Part shown: one piece after another, positions 48,201-56,309 of the stretch
Position numbering within the stretch: the first letter of the stretch is position 1
How the letters are laid out: the number at the start of each line of letters is the position of its first letter
Assembly: GCF_019038435.1 (NCBI RefSeq)
Contig: NZ_JAGPOX010000054.1
Span: forward strand, 1-56,309
Source: Nocardia alni
GTDB taxonomy: Bacteria > Actinomycetota > Actinomycetes > Mycobacteriales > Mycobacteriaceae
Direction: 5' to 3'
DNA: 56,309 bases
Position numbers and translations under genes: made by a program
Notes under the pieces: model-generated
Seen by the model: only the letters and a program-made list of their open reading frames with translations
Database searches by the model: none
Told to the model about the DNA's origin: nothing

Positions 48201-50492
48201 CTGCACCAGCTCGTCGACCTGGTCGATGATGCGGGCGAAGATCGAATTCTCCAGGTAGAGCTGCTTACCCATCTTGCGGTGATGCGATCCGAAGCCCGAC
48301 AGCACCCACATGGCGTCCTTCGCGGCGGGCGCGTCGGCGGTGAACACGCCCGGACCGGGCTTGCCCGTGGCCAGCGCGCGCAGGCCGGCGATCGCCTCCT
48401 CACGGGTGGTCGCCACGACGACGCCGCGCGAGCGGCCGTGGTTGCGCTTGGCCAGCGACCGCGCCACGTCCGTCAGCGGAACATCGCGTCCCGCATCGGA
48501 TTCCAGCCACTCGACCAGGTCCTGTGCCGCGCGGCGGCGGCGCGAGGGCAGATAGGCCGAGACCGGCAGGATCACCGGCAGCGGCTCGGTGCGCTCCTGG
48601 GTCCATTCGGCGATCTCTTGCGGCTCATCGGTTTTCGCGAGAAGCGCCTCGGCGTCCGAGACGACGTCGGTGCTCTCGTCGTCCAGATCCGTTGCGGCGC
48701 CTGCCTCCGGAACGGCCGGCTCTGCCGCGGCGGGCACGTACTCCTGAACGACCACGTGCGCGTTGGTGCCGCCGAAGCCGAAGCCGGACACGCCGATCGT
48801 GGCCTTACCGCTGTAGCGCGGGAATTCGGTCGGGGCGTCGACGACCTTCAGATGCACGTCGTCGAACGGGATGTACGGGCTCGGCCCGGCGTATCCGATG
48901 TTCGGCGCGATGACGTTGTGCCGCAACGACATGATCACCTTGGCCAGGCTGGCCGCGCCCGCGGCGGACTCCATGTGGCCGAAGTTGCTCTTGACCGAAC
49001 CCAGCAGCGCGGGTTTGTCGGCGTCGCGCCCGCGGCCGATGACGCGCCCCAGCGCATTCGCCTCGATCGGGTCGCCGATCGGGGTCCCGGTGCCGTGCGC
49101 CTCGACGAAATCGACCGTGGAGGGCACGATTCCGGCGTCCCGGTAGGCGCGGCGCAGCACGTCGGCCTGCGCGTCCGGGTTGGGGGCGAGCAGACCGTTG
49201 GAGCGGCCGTCGTTGTTGACCGCGGTGCCCTTGATGACGCCGTAGATCGTGTCGCCGTCGCGCTCGGCGTCGGCCAGGCGCTTGAGCACCACCAGACCGC
49301 CGCCGTCGGAGCGGATCATGCCGTCGGCATCGGACGAGAACGCCTTGATACGACCGTCCTTGGCGAACGCGCCGATGGCGTCGAAGCCCAGCGAGGCCAC
49401 GGGCGCGAGCAGCATGTTCACCCCGCCGGCGAGGGCGACATCCGCCTCGCCCGACCGCAGATCGCGCACGGCCTGATGCACCGCGACCAGCGTCGAGGAG
49501 CAGGCGGTGTCGATCGTGACCGAGGGCCCGCGGAAGTCGTAGAAGTAGGAGACGCGGTTGGCGATGATCGCCGTCGAGGCGCCGGTGATCGCGTACGCGT
49601 CGGCCGAGGCGGGCGCGTCGGGATCGGGATTGCCCGCGCCCAGCAGCGCGACCATCATGAAGTCGTTGGTCGAGCTGCCGATGTACACGCCGACCGACTC
49701 ACCCTTGAGCTCGTTCGCGGGAATCCGCGCGTGCTCCAGCGCCTCCCAGGTCAGCTCCAGCATCAGCCGCTGCTGCGGATCCACCCGCGCCACCTCGACC
49801 GGCGACATGGCGAAGAACTCCGCGTCGAAACCCTTGACGACCTCCTGATCCAGGTAGCCGCCCTTGGTGTTGGCCGCCTCGACGGCCTCGGCGATCTGCG
49901 GATCGGCGGTGAACTCCGACCACCGGCCCTCGGGCAGCTCACGGATGCCGTCGCCGCCGTTGATCAGGAATTCCCAGGTCGACTCGGGCGTATCCCCCGC
50001 CCCGGGCAGTCGCGTCGACAGACCGACGATCGCGATATCGTGCGCCAGGCCCGGATCGTGCCCGGCGGTGTAGAACGAATCGTCGGTCTGTTCCTCGGGG
50101 ATGTCCTGCTCCCCGTTGATGATTCGTTCCGCCAGCGAGCCGATGGTCGGATGCTGGTACACGATCGTCGCGTTCAGCATCACCCCGGTCAGTTCCTCGA
50201 TATCCCCGCCGAGGGCGATGGCGTCGCGCGAGGCCAGGCCGAATTCCTCCATCGGCCGGTCCACGGTGATCTGATCGATCGGCTGGCCGGTCGCCTCGGC
50301 GACCCAGCGCCGCAACCACTCTCGCAGCTCGGCCACCGACATGTCCGTCGATGCCCCCGCGGCCGCGCCGTCCTGCCGCGCTACGGCGGCGTCGGCGGAT
50401 CCAGCGGTTTCGCCGTTGGTCGACCCCGCGTCCACGGCGGCGGTCTCGGTCGTCTCGGTGCCCGCTTGGTTCTGGGCGGAGTTATCAGCCAT
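45255..50492 (-). CDS. pks13: Polyketide synthase Pks13, mycolic acid condensase
   Basis: Pks13 condenses a FadD32-activated meromycolate with the AccD4-carboxylated acyl chain to form the mycolate backbone. The 1745-residue protein has the expected order: an Ala/Thr-rich start, ACP with the phosphopantetheine Ser in FGLASRD (about 88), ketosynthase from about 152 with Cys331 in TIDTACSS and His in VEAHGTGTPIGDP, acyltransferase with GHSQGEAAG (about 830), a second ACP with GLDSLMAMRI (about 1270), and a thioesterase (about 1480-1745) with GWSLGAV and a C-terminal His in PGDHLQI. The thioesterase transfers mycolate to trehalose in M. tuberculosis. ATG 50492 is preferred to a TTG one codon upstream. 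Confidence 0.97.
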   Translation of the reverse strand: MADNSAQNQAGTETTETAAVDAGSTNGETAGSADAAVARQDGAAAGASTDMSVAELREWLRRWVAEATGQPIDQITVDRPMEEFGLASRDAIALGGDIEELTGVMLNATIVYQHPTIGSLAERIINGEQDIPEEQTDDSFYTAGHDPGLAHDIAIVGLSTRLPGAGDTPESTWEFLINGGDGIRELPEGRWSEFTADPQIAEAVEAANTKGGYLDQEVVKGFDAEFFAMSPVEVARVDPQQRLMLELTWEALEHARIPANELKGESVGVYIGSSTNDFMMVALLGAGNPDPDAPASADAYAITGASTAIIANRVSYFYDFRGPSVTIDTACSSTLVAVHQAVRDLRSGEADVALAGGVNMLLAPVASLGFDAIGAFAKDGRIKAFSSDADGMIRSDGGGLVVLKRLADAERDGDTIYGVIKGTAVNNDGRSNGLLAPNPDAQADVLRRAYRDAGIVPSTVDFVEAHGTGTPIGDPIEANALGRVIGRGRDADKPALLGSVKSNFGHMESAAGAASLAKVIMSLRHNVIAPNIGYAGPSPYIPFDDVHLKVVDAPTEFPRYSGKATIGVSGFGFGGTNAHVVVQEYVPAAAEPAVPEAGAATDLDDESTDVVSDAEALLAKTDEPQEIAEWTQERTEPLPVILPVSAYLPSRRRRAAQDLVEWLESDAGRDVPLTDVARSLAKRNHGRSRGVVVATTREEAIAGLRALATGKPGPGVFTADAPAAKDAMWVLSGFGSHHRKMGKQLYLENSIFARIIDQVDELVQDEAGYSVREMMLDDAEDWDIGTSQVGVFAIQVGIAALLRAHGAEPGAVVGHSQGEAAGAYISGGLPLEDAVRVICARSRLMKEGDEMLPDEDVRNMALVELSAEDVEALLPEFPDIEVAVYAAPTNTVIGGPPDQVHAIAARVEAAGKFSRVLQTRGAGHTSQMDPLLGELAAELAGIEPTRLTVDLYSTVHKAAVYRAGHDPVHDVDYWVTNMRHSVYFTNAVRQAVDTGITTFLELAPNSIALMQVLGTTFAAGVHNAALVPTLKRKEDEAGGIISALAQLYVQGHAVDLSSLLTPGVYADIPRTAFLRKEYWPKVSVVSGSGSGRAPGAHVAMPDGRHAWEVQASAVTDPAALVQAAAAQVLSDVALGATVTHAAVPASGTLTTTLTPHLGGGSVQVHAKEGNAFRLLFEAVVTAATTVQPAALPQAVATPAVPVEQDVAAAPEVLAEFSERWDPESTETVEKRLANIVAESMGYSVEDLPMEIPLMELGLDSLMAMRIKNRVEYEFDIPQLQIQAVRDASLHEVAKVLHYAIDHRDEMLEMAQKQAEEGGTLAVDDEFIAAARAAVATGQDPAAVVQAKIDDKPAEPVAGEPKSAAAEADSTNALGVDAAAIAKAAEEDIPPRDGAERLTYATWATITGKSPGGIFNALPALNEATAQKLAERLSERIGAPIDAKQVLDCTTIEQLADIVRENQDSAGELDGFVRTLRAPAAGSKALPVFVFHPSGGNTLVYEPLLKRLPAETPMYGFERIEGSIEDRALEYADKIRELHPDGPYVLYGWSLGAVFALGVAQVMRAAGDDVRIVGLIDLAVPVEPEDNSVAGRRARIERFQAFAQKTYGIQGELDDETMQELAEASDEEQLQIITEMMKFADVKIPGGVIEHQRTSWLDSRDLEKTRPSHYEGDAVLYLADRYHDGIIEIDPRYADRLPDGGWDGYIPNLEIIPIPGDHLQIIDEPRIAVIGADLTEKLAAIAKGEQ

Positions 50493-50552
50493 CAATCCTC
50501 AAGCTACCTGTGTCCGGGGGTGCAGGGGATGACGGCCGGGATAGCCGTCATG

Positions 50553-52475
50553 TCACTCTTCATCGGGTGCATCGGGGAAAGCCATCTGCGTGTAACCACC
50601 ACGCAGTGTGCCCTCCAGATACGCGGCCTTGCAGGCGCGGCGAGCGATCTTGCCGCTGGAGGTGCGGGGTATGGAACCCGCGGGTACCAACAGTACGTCG
50701 CGAACCGTAACACCGTGCCGCTGTGACAGGGCTCCACGCACCGAGTCGGCGATCGGCATCGCGTCGGCCTTGCCCGCGCCCGGACCCCGCTCGGCGACGA
50801 TGACCAGCTGCTCCGAGGAGTCCTCGGCGTCGTACTCGATGCCCGAGTGGCTGCCGGTCTCGAACACCTCGGGGGGCAGCTGATTGGCCGGAACCGAGAA
50901 GGCGGCGATGAAGCCCGGACGCAACGCGTTCGAAGCCTCCTGCGCGGAGAACTCGAGGTCCTGCGGGTAGTGGTTGCGGCCGTCCACGATCACCAGGTCC
51001 TTGACCCGGCCGGTGATGTACAGCTCGCCCTCGATGTACACGCCATAGTCGCCGGTGCGCAGCCAGATCGCGTCCGACGCGGCGCCCTCGGCGTGGCTGT
51101 CCTCGGCCTGCCGGTGTACCAGCTGGTTCTTGAAGGTCTTGCGGGTCTCGTCCTCGCGGCCCCAGTAGCCGATGCCGATGTTCTGGCCGTGCAACCAGAT
51201 CTCGCCCACCCGGCCCTCGGGCAGCTCGCGGGCGCCCTCGGGGCTGTCGATGGAATCGCCGTCGACGATCGCGGCCCACTGCGACAGCGCGACGTAGCCG
51301 CAGCTGACCTGCGGGATGGAATTCGGCGCACCCTTCTCGAGGCGGACGACGCGACCGGCGTTGAGCTCGTCGCGGTCCACGTAGACGACCTTGGCCTCGT
51401 CCTCGTGCCGGGTGGCCGAGACGAACAGGGTCGCCTCGGCCATGCCGTAGCAGGGCTTGATGGCGGTCTTGGGCAGACCGTACGGGGCGAACGCGTCGTT
51501 GAACTTCTTCATCGACGAGGTGGTCACCGGCTCACTGCCGTTGATCAGGCCGATGACATTGGACAGATCCAGCGACTCGCCGTTGCGCGGCAGCCCGCGC
51601 GCGGCCGCGTGCTCGAACGCGAAGTTCGGCGCGGCGGCGAAGGTGCCCGCGCCGTCGGAGACCGCGGCCAGCTCCTTGATCCAGCGGTAGGGCCGGCGCA
51701 CGAACGCGCTCGGCGACATGATCGTGATGTACTTGCCGCCGATCGCGGGCAGGATCACACACAGCAGGCCCATGTCGTGGAACAGCGGCAGCCAGGTGAC
51801 CCCGCGCGAATTCTCGTCCAGGTTGATCGCGTTGACCATCTGCAGCAGGTTGGTGCCCGCTGCGCGGTGCGTGATTTCCACACCCGCCGGAGTGCGCGTC
51901 GATCCCGAGGTGTACTGCAGGTACGCGATATCGTCGACGCTGACCACGGGCGCCACCCATTTCTCCCCGAGGGAGTCGGGCACGGCGTCCACCGCGATGA
52001 TGCGCGGGCGCTTGGCGGCGGGCAGCGCACGGAACAGCTGGCGCACCCCGGCGGCGGAGGAGCTCGCCGTCAGGATCGCCGAGGGCGCGCTGTCGGCCAG
52101 CACCGCGTGCAACCGGTCGGAGTGGCCCGGCTCGTCCGGATCGAACAGCGGAACCGAGATGCAGCCGGCGTAGATCGCGGCGAAGAAGGAGATGACATAG
52201 TCCAGACCCTGTGGCGCGAGGATCGCCACCCGATCGCCCGGCTTGGTCACCTGTTGCAGACGCGCGGCGACCGCGCGCAGCCGGATGCCGAACTCCTTCC
52301 AGGTCAGGTCCTGGTACTCACCGTCGCGCTCGCGTGAGTAGTCGATGTACCGGTAGGCAAGCGTGTTTGCGTCATTGCGAGTGTGCTTCTCGACGTAGTC
52401 GACCAGAGTACGGCCCTCGGGAAGTTTGATGTTCCCGTCGTCGTCCAGGTAGTCGTCGAAAGTCTCGTCCGTCAT
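50553..52475 (-). CDS. fadD32: Long-chain fatty acid-AMP ligase FadD32
   Basis: FadD32 adenylates meromycolic acid and loads it onto the N-terminal ACP of Pks13. The 640-residue ANL enzyme shows the P-loop YTSGSTRTPAGV, LPLFHDMGLL, the YGMAEATLFVSATR motif, the hinge GDYGVYIEGELYITGRVKDLVIVDGRN, and a C-terminal Lys in IPRTSSGKIARR. FAAL-type insertion sequence after YGMAEATL favours AMP-ligase over CoA-ligase activity. ATG 52475 follows GGAGGAGAAGGA, an excellent ribosome site. pks13 begins 60 bp downstream, so fadD32-pks13-accD4 is one operon. The promoter should lie in the 416-bp region upstream. Confidence 0.96.
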   Translation of the reverse strand: MTDETFDDYLDDDGNIKLPEGRTLVDYVEKHTRNDANTLAYRYIDYSRERDGEYQDLTWKEFGIRLRAVAARLQQVTKPGDRVAILAPQGLDYVISFFAAIYAGCISVPLFDPDEPGHSDRLHAVLADSAPSAILTASSSAAGVRQLFRALPAAKRPRIIAVDAVPDSLGEKWVAPVVSVDDIAYLQYTSGSTRTPAGVEITHRAAGTNLLQMVNAINLDENSRGVTWLPLFHDMGLLCVILPAIGGKYITIMSPSAFVRRPYRWIKELAAVSDGAGTFAAAPNFAFEHAAARGLPRNGESLDLSNVIGLINGSEPVTTSSMKKFNDAFAPYGLPKTAIKPCYGMAEATLFVSATRHEDEAKVVYVDRDELNAGRVVRLEKGAPNSIPQVSCGYVALSQWAAIVDGDSIDSPEGARELPEGRVGEIWLHGQNIGIGYWGREDETRKTFKNQLVHRQAEDSHAEGAASDAIWLRTGDYGVYIEGELYITGRVKDLVIVDGRNHYPQDLEFSAQEASNALRPGFIAAFSVPANQLPPEVFETGSHSGIEYDAEDSSEQLVIVAERGPGAGKADAMPIADSVRGALSQRHGVTVRDVLLVPAGSIPRTSSGKIARRACKAAYLEGTLRGGYTQMAFPDAPDEE

Positions 52476-52619
52476 TCCTTCTCCTCCGAGGCACACGCAG
52501 CACGGCGACCTGGCCGCCGTTACCTGTGAGACCCCGACTCTCTTACGCCCGCGGCCGCTCCGTCGTGCACGAGCCTGCCTGCAGCTTTTCTGGCGGTCTG
52601 CGCGGTGACCACCTATCGG

Positions 52620-52820
52620 CTAGATGTGTTCAAACCAGAGACATGTTACAGAGCGAACCTCACGGCACCCTGTGGAGCATGACCGTCTCGTAGCAGGGGT
52701 ATCACCGACATCCCACCTCAGTTCGATGTCGGCGAAACGCTCACCGGCTGCCTCCTTGATCAGCGTCACATTCTCGACCGATGTGTCGAGGGTAATACTG
52801 GACAGTAACCCTTCGCCCAC
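52620..52820 (-). pseudogene. Possible remnant of a luciferase-like (F420-dependent) oxidoreductase
   Basis: The 416-bp gap between fadD32 and the cutinase gene (52476-52891) has one suggestive reading frame, on the minus strand. Its segment LIPVPTTVGEGLLSSITLD then SVENVTLIKEAAGERFADIE looks like part of the C-terminal region of luciferase-like monooxygenases, where an AAGxRFxDIEL segment recurs. The frame hits a TAA about a dozen codons upstream of 52820 and loses similarity after GDTPA. It is too short to be functional. The rest of the gap, nearest fadD32, probably holds that operon's promoter; no clear boxes were seen. Confidence 0.35.
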
Positions 52821-52891
52821 CGTGGTGGGGACGGGAATCAGAGGTGCACTTTACATGCTGTGGAGCCAACCTTGGGTTCTCTCGTGGTCGG

Positions 52892-53902
52892 TCACGAATG
52901 CGGCGGACGCGGCGCATGGTTGATCAGTCCTTCGGCCCAGTTCGCGGTCCACTGTGTGGCGGTGGCCTCGTTGTTCTCATCGACAACGTACGAGGCGTAC
53001 AGACTGTGAATCGGATTCCCGGCCGCGCGAACCAGGGTCAGCACGCTCGGGATGAGATTGGCCGGACTCAGCGCCTGATCGGGGGCGGCGCAGATCAGAT
53101 CGCCCCGCTGGCACATGGTGTAGACGCGGCCGGCCAGCCCGCCGAAGCCCGGGCGCGCACCGGTCATCGTGATGCCGGGCACACTCAGGCCCTTCAGCGC
53201 CACCTCCGCACCGATACCCGGTGGCGTGGGCCCGACCTCGATCGCCTGTCCGGGCCCCGGAATACGACGACCGTCGGCGATCAGCGTCACACCCAGCACC
53301 TGACTTGCCGGGACCGGGCCCTTGCCCGCGCCGATATCGGCGGCGATATCGCCCGCGATGACCGCGCCCTGGGAGAATCCGGCGATCACATAGCTGGTCA
53401 GCGGGCAGTTCTTGTACATCGAGGTCAACTCGTCCATCGCGCGCTCGGTGCCCTGGGAGCGGCTGTCGTTGTACGACGCCTGCCCGTCGGGCGGCAACGC
53501 GATCGGATTGGAGAACTGCGCGACGTACGGCACGGTGTAGACGTCCACGCGGCTGGTCGGGAACTGCTGACGCACCGGGTTGGTGACGTTGAGCAACAGC
53601 GCCTTGGAATTGAACGTCGGATTGTGCGGGTCGTCGTTGGCATCGGACTCCCAGGTGCCCGGGATCGCCAGCAGCTGCACATCCGGGCAGGAGGCGGGCT
53701 GCGAACTCGGCGGGCCCGGCCTGGGCGGGGCCGGCTTGGGCAGGCGCAGCAATCCGGCCAGCAGATACCACAGCAGGATCACCACGACGACGATCACCGC
53801 GACGACCGCCAGGAATGTCAGACAGCCCATACCCCGGCGACGGCGGCGACCACCCCACTCGCGGCGGCCGGCCCGGGGGAAGCCGTTACGTCGCGGCGTC
53901 AC
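52892..53902 (-). CDS. Cutinase-like envelope lipase Culp6 (Rv3802c-like)
   Basis: Culp6 is an essential phospholipase/thioesterase near the mycolate genes, thought to tune mycolate synthesis and envelope lipid turnover. The 336-residue protein has a basic N-terminus, one membrane helix (about 27-50; TFLAVVAVIVVVVILLWYLLAG) and a proline linker, so it is anchored outside the membrane. The cutinase domain begins at SCPDVQLLAIPGTWESDAN, with the nucleophile in AGFSQGAVIAGDIAADIG (about 170), a Cys-Asp region in MCQRGDLICAAPDQ, and a likely His in NPIHSLYASYV. The GTG start overlaps the DUF732 gene's stop by four bases. A C-terminal tail rich in N and W is typical of the group. Confidence 0.9.
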   Translation of the reverse strand: MTPRRNGFPRAGRREWGGRRRRRGMGCLTFLAVVAVIVVVVILLWYLLAGLLRLPKPAPPRPGPPSSQPASCPDVQLLAIPGTWESDANDDPHNPTFNSKALLLNVTNPVRQQFPTSRVDVYTVPYVAQFSNPIALPPDGQASYNDSRSQGTERAMDELTSMYKNCPLTSYVIAGFSQGAVIAGDIAADIGAGKGPVPASQVLGVTLIADGRRIPGPGQAIEVGPTPPGIGAEVALKGLSVPGITMTGARPGFGGLAGRVYTMCQRGDLICAAPDQALSPANLIPSVLTLVRAAGNPIHSLYASYVVDENNEATATQWTANWAEGLINHAPRPPHS

Positions 53903-54456
53903 TTGGGGCAGAAGAACTGGGTAGAGGCATCGATGTAGTTCTGACCGAGCTGATCGATCGGCATCTTCTGCTGGTCGTAGGCCGGGTCCTGACCGGCCAT
54001 CGCATCCACGTAGGTCTGGATCTCCTGCGGGGAGACGTGCCCGGCCTGGGCCTGGCAGACGTACGCCGCCGCCGCCAACGCCGTCTGCGGATCCGACACG
54101 GTGATGCCGCGCTGTTTCAGGTTGTCCAGGAACGCGTGATCCTTCGCGGTCAGCTGGATCTGCTCGGGAGTGGGCGTGACCTGCACCGGCTGCTCGTTCG
54201 GCGGGGGCGCGGCGGGCGCGGCGCGGTTCGAGGTGCTGTGGGCGGCGGTGGTCGTGGCGGCGGCGGTAGTGGACGCCGGAGCCGTGGTGCTGGGTGCGGC
54301 GGTCGTGGTCGAGGTCGCCAGCGTGGGCGTGCTCGACGCCGTCGAGTCATTGTGGCCACAGGCGCTCAGCAGCAGCACGGAGGCGGCCGCGACCGCCACG
54401 CTCGCTGCCGCGCCACGCCGGGCCACGCCGGTTGCCGTTCCACGGGTCCGAAGCAT
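53899..54456 (-). CDS. DUF732-like lipoprotein
   Basis: This 185-residue protein has a lipoprotein signal: MLRTRGTATGVARRGAAASV leads to the lipobox LLSAC, with the lipidated Cys at about 33. A long Thr/Ser/Ala/Pro linker (about 37-95) holds the domain off the membrane. The C-terminal domain (about 100-185) contains DHAFLDNLKQRGITVSDPQTALAAAAYVCQAQ and a final FFCPK, with paired cysteines, matching the DUF732 fold of small exported mycobacterial proteins. Its role is unknown. It is coupled to culp6 by a four-base overlap and lies 104 bp after the antigen-85-like gene, all in the same direction. Confidence 0.87.
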   Translation of the reverse strand: MLRTRGTATGVARRGAAASVAVAAASVLLLSACGHNDSTASSTPTLATSTTTAAPSTTAPASTTAAATTTAAHSTSNRAAPAAPPPNEQPVQVTPTPEQIQLTAKDHAFLDNLKQRGITVSDPQTALAAAAYVCQAQAGHVSPQEIQTYVDAMAGQDPAYDQQKMPIDQLGQNYIDASTQFFCPK

Positions 54457-54560
54457 GAATTCGTATCCTCGATCTAATCCGGGGTGTGAGGTCGCCGTCC
54501 AGGCTAGCGGGATACGGCGCGGAGGGGGTCGGAGACTGCGCCGGCGTGCGCCGGGAGACC

Positions 54561-56309
54561 CTACAATCCGTGCACTTCGGGCTTGCCGTTGCGGATCAGG
54601 ATGAATCCGGTCTGGAAATTCTGCTGGACCCCTCCGGGCACCGGGAACTCGTCGCTGATCGGATAGCCGAGCCTGCCGCCCTCGAAGCCCTGCCTCGCCC
54701 AGGCGTCCATGATCGGACCGCCCCGCACCGCCCAGGCGCCCGACAGCGGGCTCCAATAGATGTTGCCGCCCTCGAACCGGCTCATGCGCCCGAGGTTCGC
54801 CAGCGGCTGCTCCTCGGCGACGGGGAAGCCCAGCCAGCTGTTCTCGAAGCCGAGCTGCGCGTATTTGCCGAGTATGAGGCCCTGTATCCGATGGGCGCCG
54901 GACTTCTCGCTGAAATAGATCGGGCCGTTCTGGAAGCCCTGAACAACGCCGTCCCGGTTCGGCGTCTTCAACTCGGCCCCGGTCGGATATCCGGCCGGAC
55001 CGCGCTCGAAGCCCTGTTTACCCCACTGGTCCAGGATCGCACCGCGCACCATCTGGGCGCCGGTCTGCGGGGTCCAATAGATCACGCCGTTGCGGAATGC
55101 CTGGAACCGGCCGTGTCCGTCCGGCGTGGCGCGTTCGTCGGAGACCGGAAGGCCCAGCGGCCCCCCCGGTCCCACGGTCGCCTGATAGGTGCCGCCGATC
55201 GCGCCGGCCACCGGATGCGCACCGGTCGCCTGCGACCAGAAGACCTGTCCGCCATGGAAGTCCTGCGCCGAGCCGCCGGTCACCTGGTACTCGCCACCCA
55301 CGCAGTCGCCCAGCCATTTACCCGCTCGCACCACACCGGCGACCGCGCCGGCGGCCTTGCAGGCGGGCGCGCTGGGGTTCAGTCCGAGCGCGGCCGCGGC
55401 CTGCGGCCAGGACTGACGCATCTCGAAATCCCAGTACGGCCACGAGTGGGTGCCCGAGGGCCGGAACTCCGCTGTCACCGGAATCGCCAGCTTCTCGAGT
55501 TTGCTGACGAAATTCTGAGTCGTCAGCCGGGACAGGATCTCGAGACCCATACCCGCGACGTTCGTGCTCACACCCGGGATGTCGGTCGCCTTGTCGAACG
55601 CCCCCGTGGTGCCCGCACCCGCGGAGACGTACATGCTGACGCCCCGCAGCTTGTCGGCCAGCGAATACGGGTCGTGCGCGGCCCATTCCGGGCTCGTCGG
55701 CGGTCCCCACATGTTGTTGGAGTCGAAGCCGCCGGCATCGCGCATCGCGAACATGATGGCCTGCGGCATGCCGAGGGTGGTGGTGGTCAGGAAGCCCGAG
55801 TACGAGGCCGCGTACTTGACCCAGCCCGGATTGCGCCCGGCCAGGAACATCGCGGCGGTGCCGCCCATGGAAAGACCTTCCGCGCCACGCGCGTTCGTGG
55901 CGCGCCACTGGCTCTCCAGCAGCGGCGAGAGCTCCTTGGTGAGGAAGGTCTCCCACTTGTAGGTCTTGCCGTTGTCCGGCTTCGCCCAGTCCGAGTAGAA
56001 GCTGGACTCGCCGCCGATCGGCAGGACCACCAGCGCGTCCTTGTCGGCATAGAAGTCGACCGCGTCGGCGTCGTGGGTCCAGCCGCTGTAGTCGTCCGTG
56101 GCGCGCAGGCCGTCCAGCATGATCATCTGCGGGAAGCGCATGTCCGGGCGGGTGTACCAATCCCGCGGCAGCAGCAGCTGCACCTGGACGGGGGTTCCCA
56201 TCGACGGCGAGGTGATCCACAGCGAGACCCATTTCGAGGTCAGCCACACCACCTTCTGCACACTCGCACCGCCAGGCGCGGGGGCGGGTCGCGGGATCGG
56301 GGCCGGGCG
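54561..56309 (-). CDS. Antigen 85-like mycolyltransferase with C-terminal LGFP repeats (5' end beyond window)
   Basis: Antigen 85 enzymes transfer mycolates between trehalose lipids and arabinogalactan. The visible 582 residues begin in mid-gene: the frame stays open to base 56309, and the signal peptide must lie further on. The esterase domain shows ITSPSMGTPVQVQLLLP, the nucleophile in GAEGLSMGGTAAMFLAG and the catalytic His in GTHSWPYWDFEMRQ, as in Ag85/MPT51. After about residue 310 come several LGFP-type repeats (for example GPLGLPVSDE, GPAGYPTGAE, SWLGFPVAEE, GRLGYPISDE), a wall-binding module. Corynebacterial mycolyltransferases share this fusion, while M. tuberculosis Ag85 proteins lack it. 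The GTG at 56259-56261 is not the true start. Confidence 0.9.
   Translation of the reverse strand, partial: RPAPIPRPAPAPGGASVQKVVWLTSKWVSLWITSPSMGTPVQVQLLLPRDWYTRPDMRFPQMIMLDGLRATDDYSGWTHDADAVDFYADKDALVVLPIGGESSFYSDWAKPDNGKTYKWETFLTKELSPLLESQWRATNARGAEGLSMGGTAAMFLAGRNPGWVKYAASYSGFLTTTTLGMPQAIMFAMRDAGGFDSNNMWGPPTSPEWAAHDPYSLADKLRGVSMYVSAGAGTTGAFDKATDIPGVSTNVAGMGLEILSRLTTQNFVSKLEKLAIPVTAEFRPSGTHSWPYWDFEMRQSWPQAAAALGLNPSAPACKAAGAVAGVVRAGKWLGDCVGGEYQVTGGSAQDFHGGQVFWSQATGAHPVAGAIGGTYQATVGPGGPLGLPVSDERATPDGHGRFQAFRNGVIYWTPQTGAQMVRGAILDQWGKQGFERGPAGYPTGAELKTPNRDGVVQGFQNGPIYFSEKSGAHRIQGLILGKYAQLGFENSWLGFPVAEEQPLANLGRMSRFEGGNIYWSPLSGAWAVRGGPIMDAWARQGFEGGRLGYPISDEFPVPGGVQQNFQTGFILIRNGKPEVHGL

Noticed and set aside
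46914..50726. Open frame of about 1270 codons on the plus strand opposite pks13
   Set aside because: It is the antisense shadow of a high-GC gene: low-complexity Arg/Gly/His-rich translation, no domain, and pks13 is unmistakable on the other strand.
1..56309. CRISPR arrays and insertion sequences
   Set aside because: No regularly spaced repeats, cas-like genes or transposase motifs were found anywhere in the window.

Overview
This window is high-G+C actinobacterial DNA carrying the mycolic-acid and arabinogalactan core of a mycolate-making member of the Mycobacteriales. Nocardia is the best guess. The call rests on pks13-accD4-fadD32, dprE1/dprE2, aftA, two emb arabinosyltransferase genes, glfT1/glfT2, a Bpa ending in GQYL, and an antigen-85-like enzyme with LGFP repeats. 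Gene content follows the Mycobacterium tuberculosis Rv3777-Rv3808c interval, but reshuffled, with unrelated insertions and only two emb genes. All identifications come from reading motifs; no database search was run.

Layout. Bases 1-2400 hold tRNA-Ser(UGA), a secreted hypothetical protein, a 5'-truncated Fic gene, two DnaA-box-like sites and a 52-residue membrane peptide. Bases 2400-6110 hold a methyltransferase, a MarR regulator, a quinone oxidoreductase (Rv3777-like) and an aminotransferase-fold protein lacking its PLP lysine (Rv3778c-like). Bases 6364-9646 hold bpa and the galactan export/initiation genes wzm, wzt and glfT1. Bases 9671-12144 hold a repeat-rich membrane protein, an HSDL2-like dehydrogenase and a small secreted protein. 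Bases 12201-17439 hold glfT2 and gtrA on the minus strand, divergent from a GT2 glycosyltransferase and a DUF2142-like membrane protein.

Bases 17553-19373 are an accessory island: an EspC-like type VII secretion protein interrupted by a TGA codon, a 351-residue WXG-type effector with a C-terminal toxin module resembling Ntox21, and a probable immunity protein. Bases 19397-23179 hold rmlC, rmlA, a lipase-type hydrolase and rmlB, for dTDP-rhamnose. Bases 23248-30617 are mixed: an MFS exporter with a divergent MarR gene and palindromic operators, a DUF5753 regulator, a DUF4282 protein, a primase-polymerase-like small protein, a molybdopterin oxidoreductase and a PPOX flavoprotein.

Bases 30627-43315 make and use decaprenyl-phospho-arabinose: gtrA, dprE1, dprE2, a MazEF-type toxin-antitoxin pair, aftA, embA-like and embB/C-like. 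Bases 43400-56309 (minus strand) build and transfer mycolates: DUF5988, accD4, pks13, fadD32, a cutinase-like lipase (Culp6), a DUF732 lipoprotein, and an antigen-85-like protein cut by the window edge.

Together, rmlABC supplies the rhamnose of the linker, GlfT1/GlfT2 build galactan, Wzm/Wzt export it, DprE1/DprE2 make the arabinose donor, AftA and Emb proteins add arabinan, and FadD32-Pks13-AccD4 plus the antigen-85-like enzyme make and attach mycolates. The most unusual signals are the T7SS toxin-immunity module with its broken EspC-like gene, a REP-like palindrome read through in frame inside embA, and two clusters of DnaA-box-like sequences.
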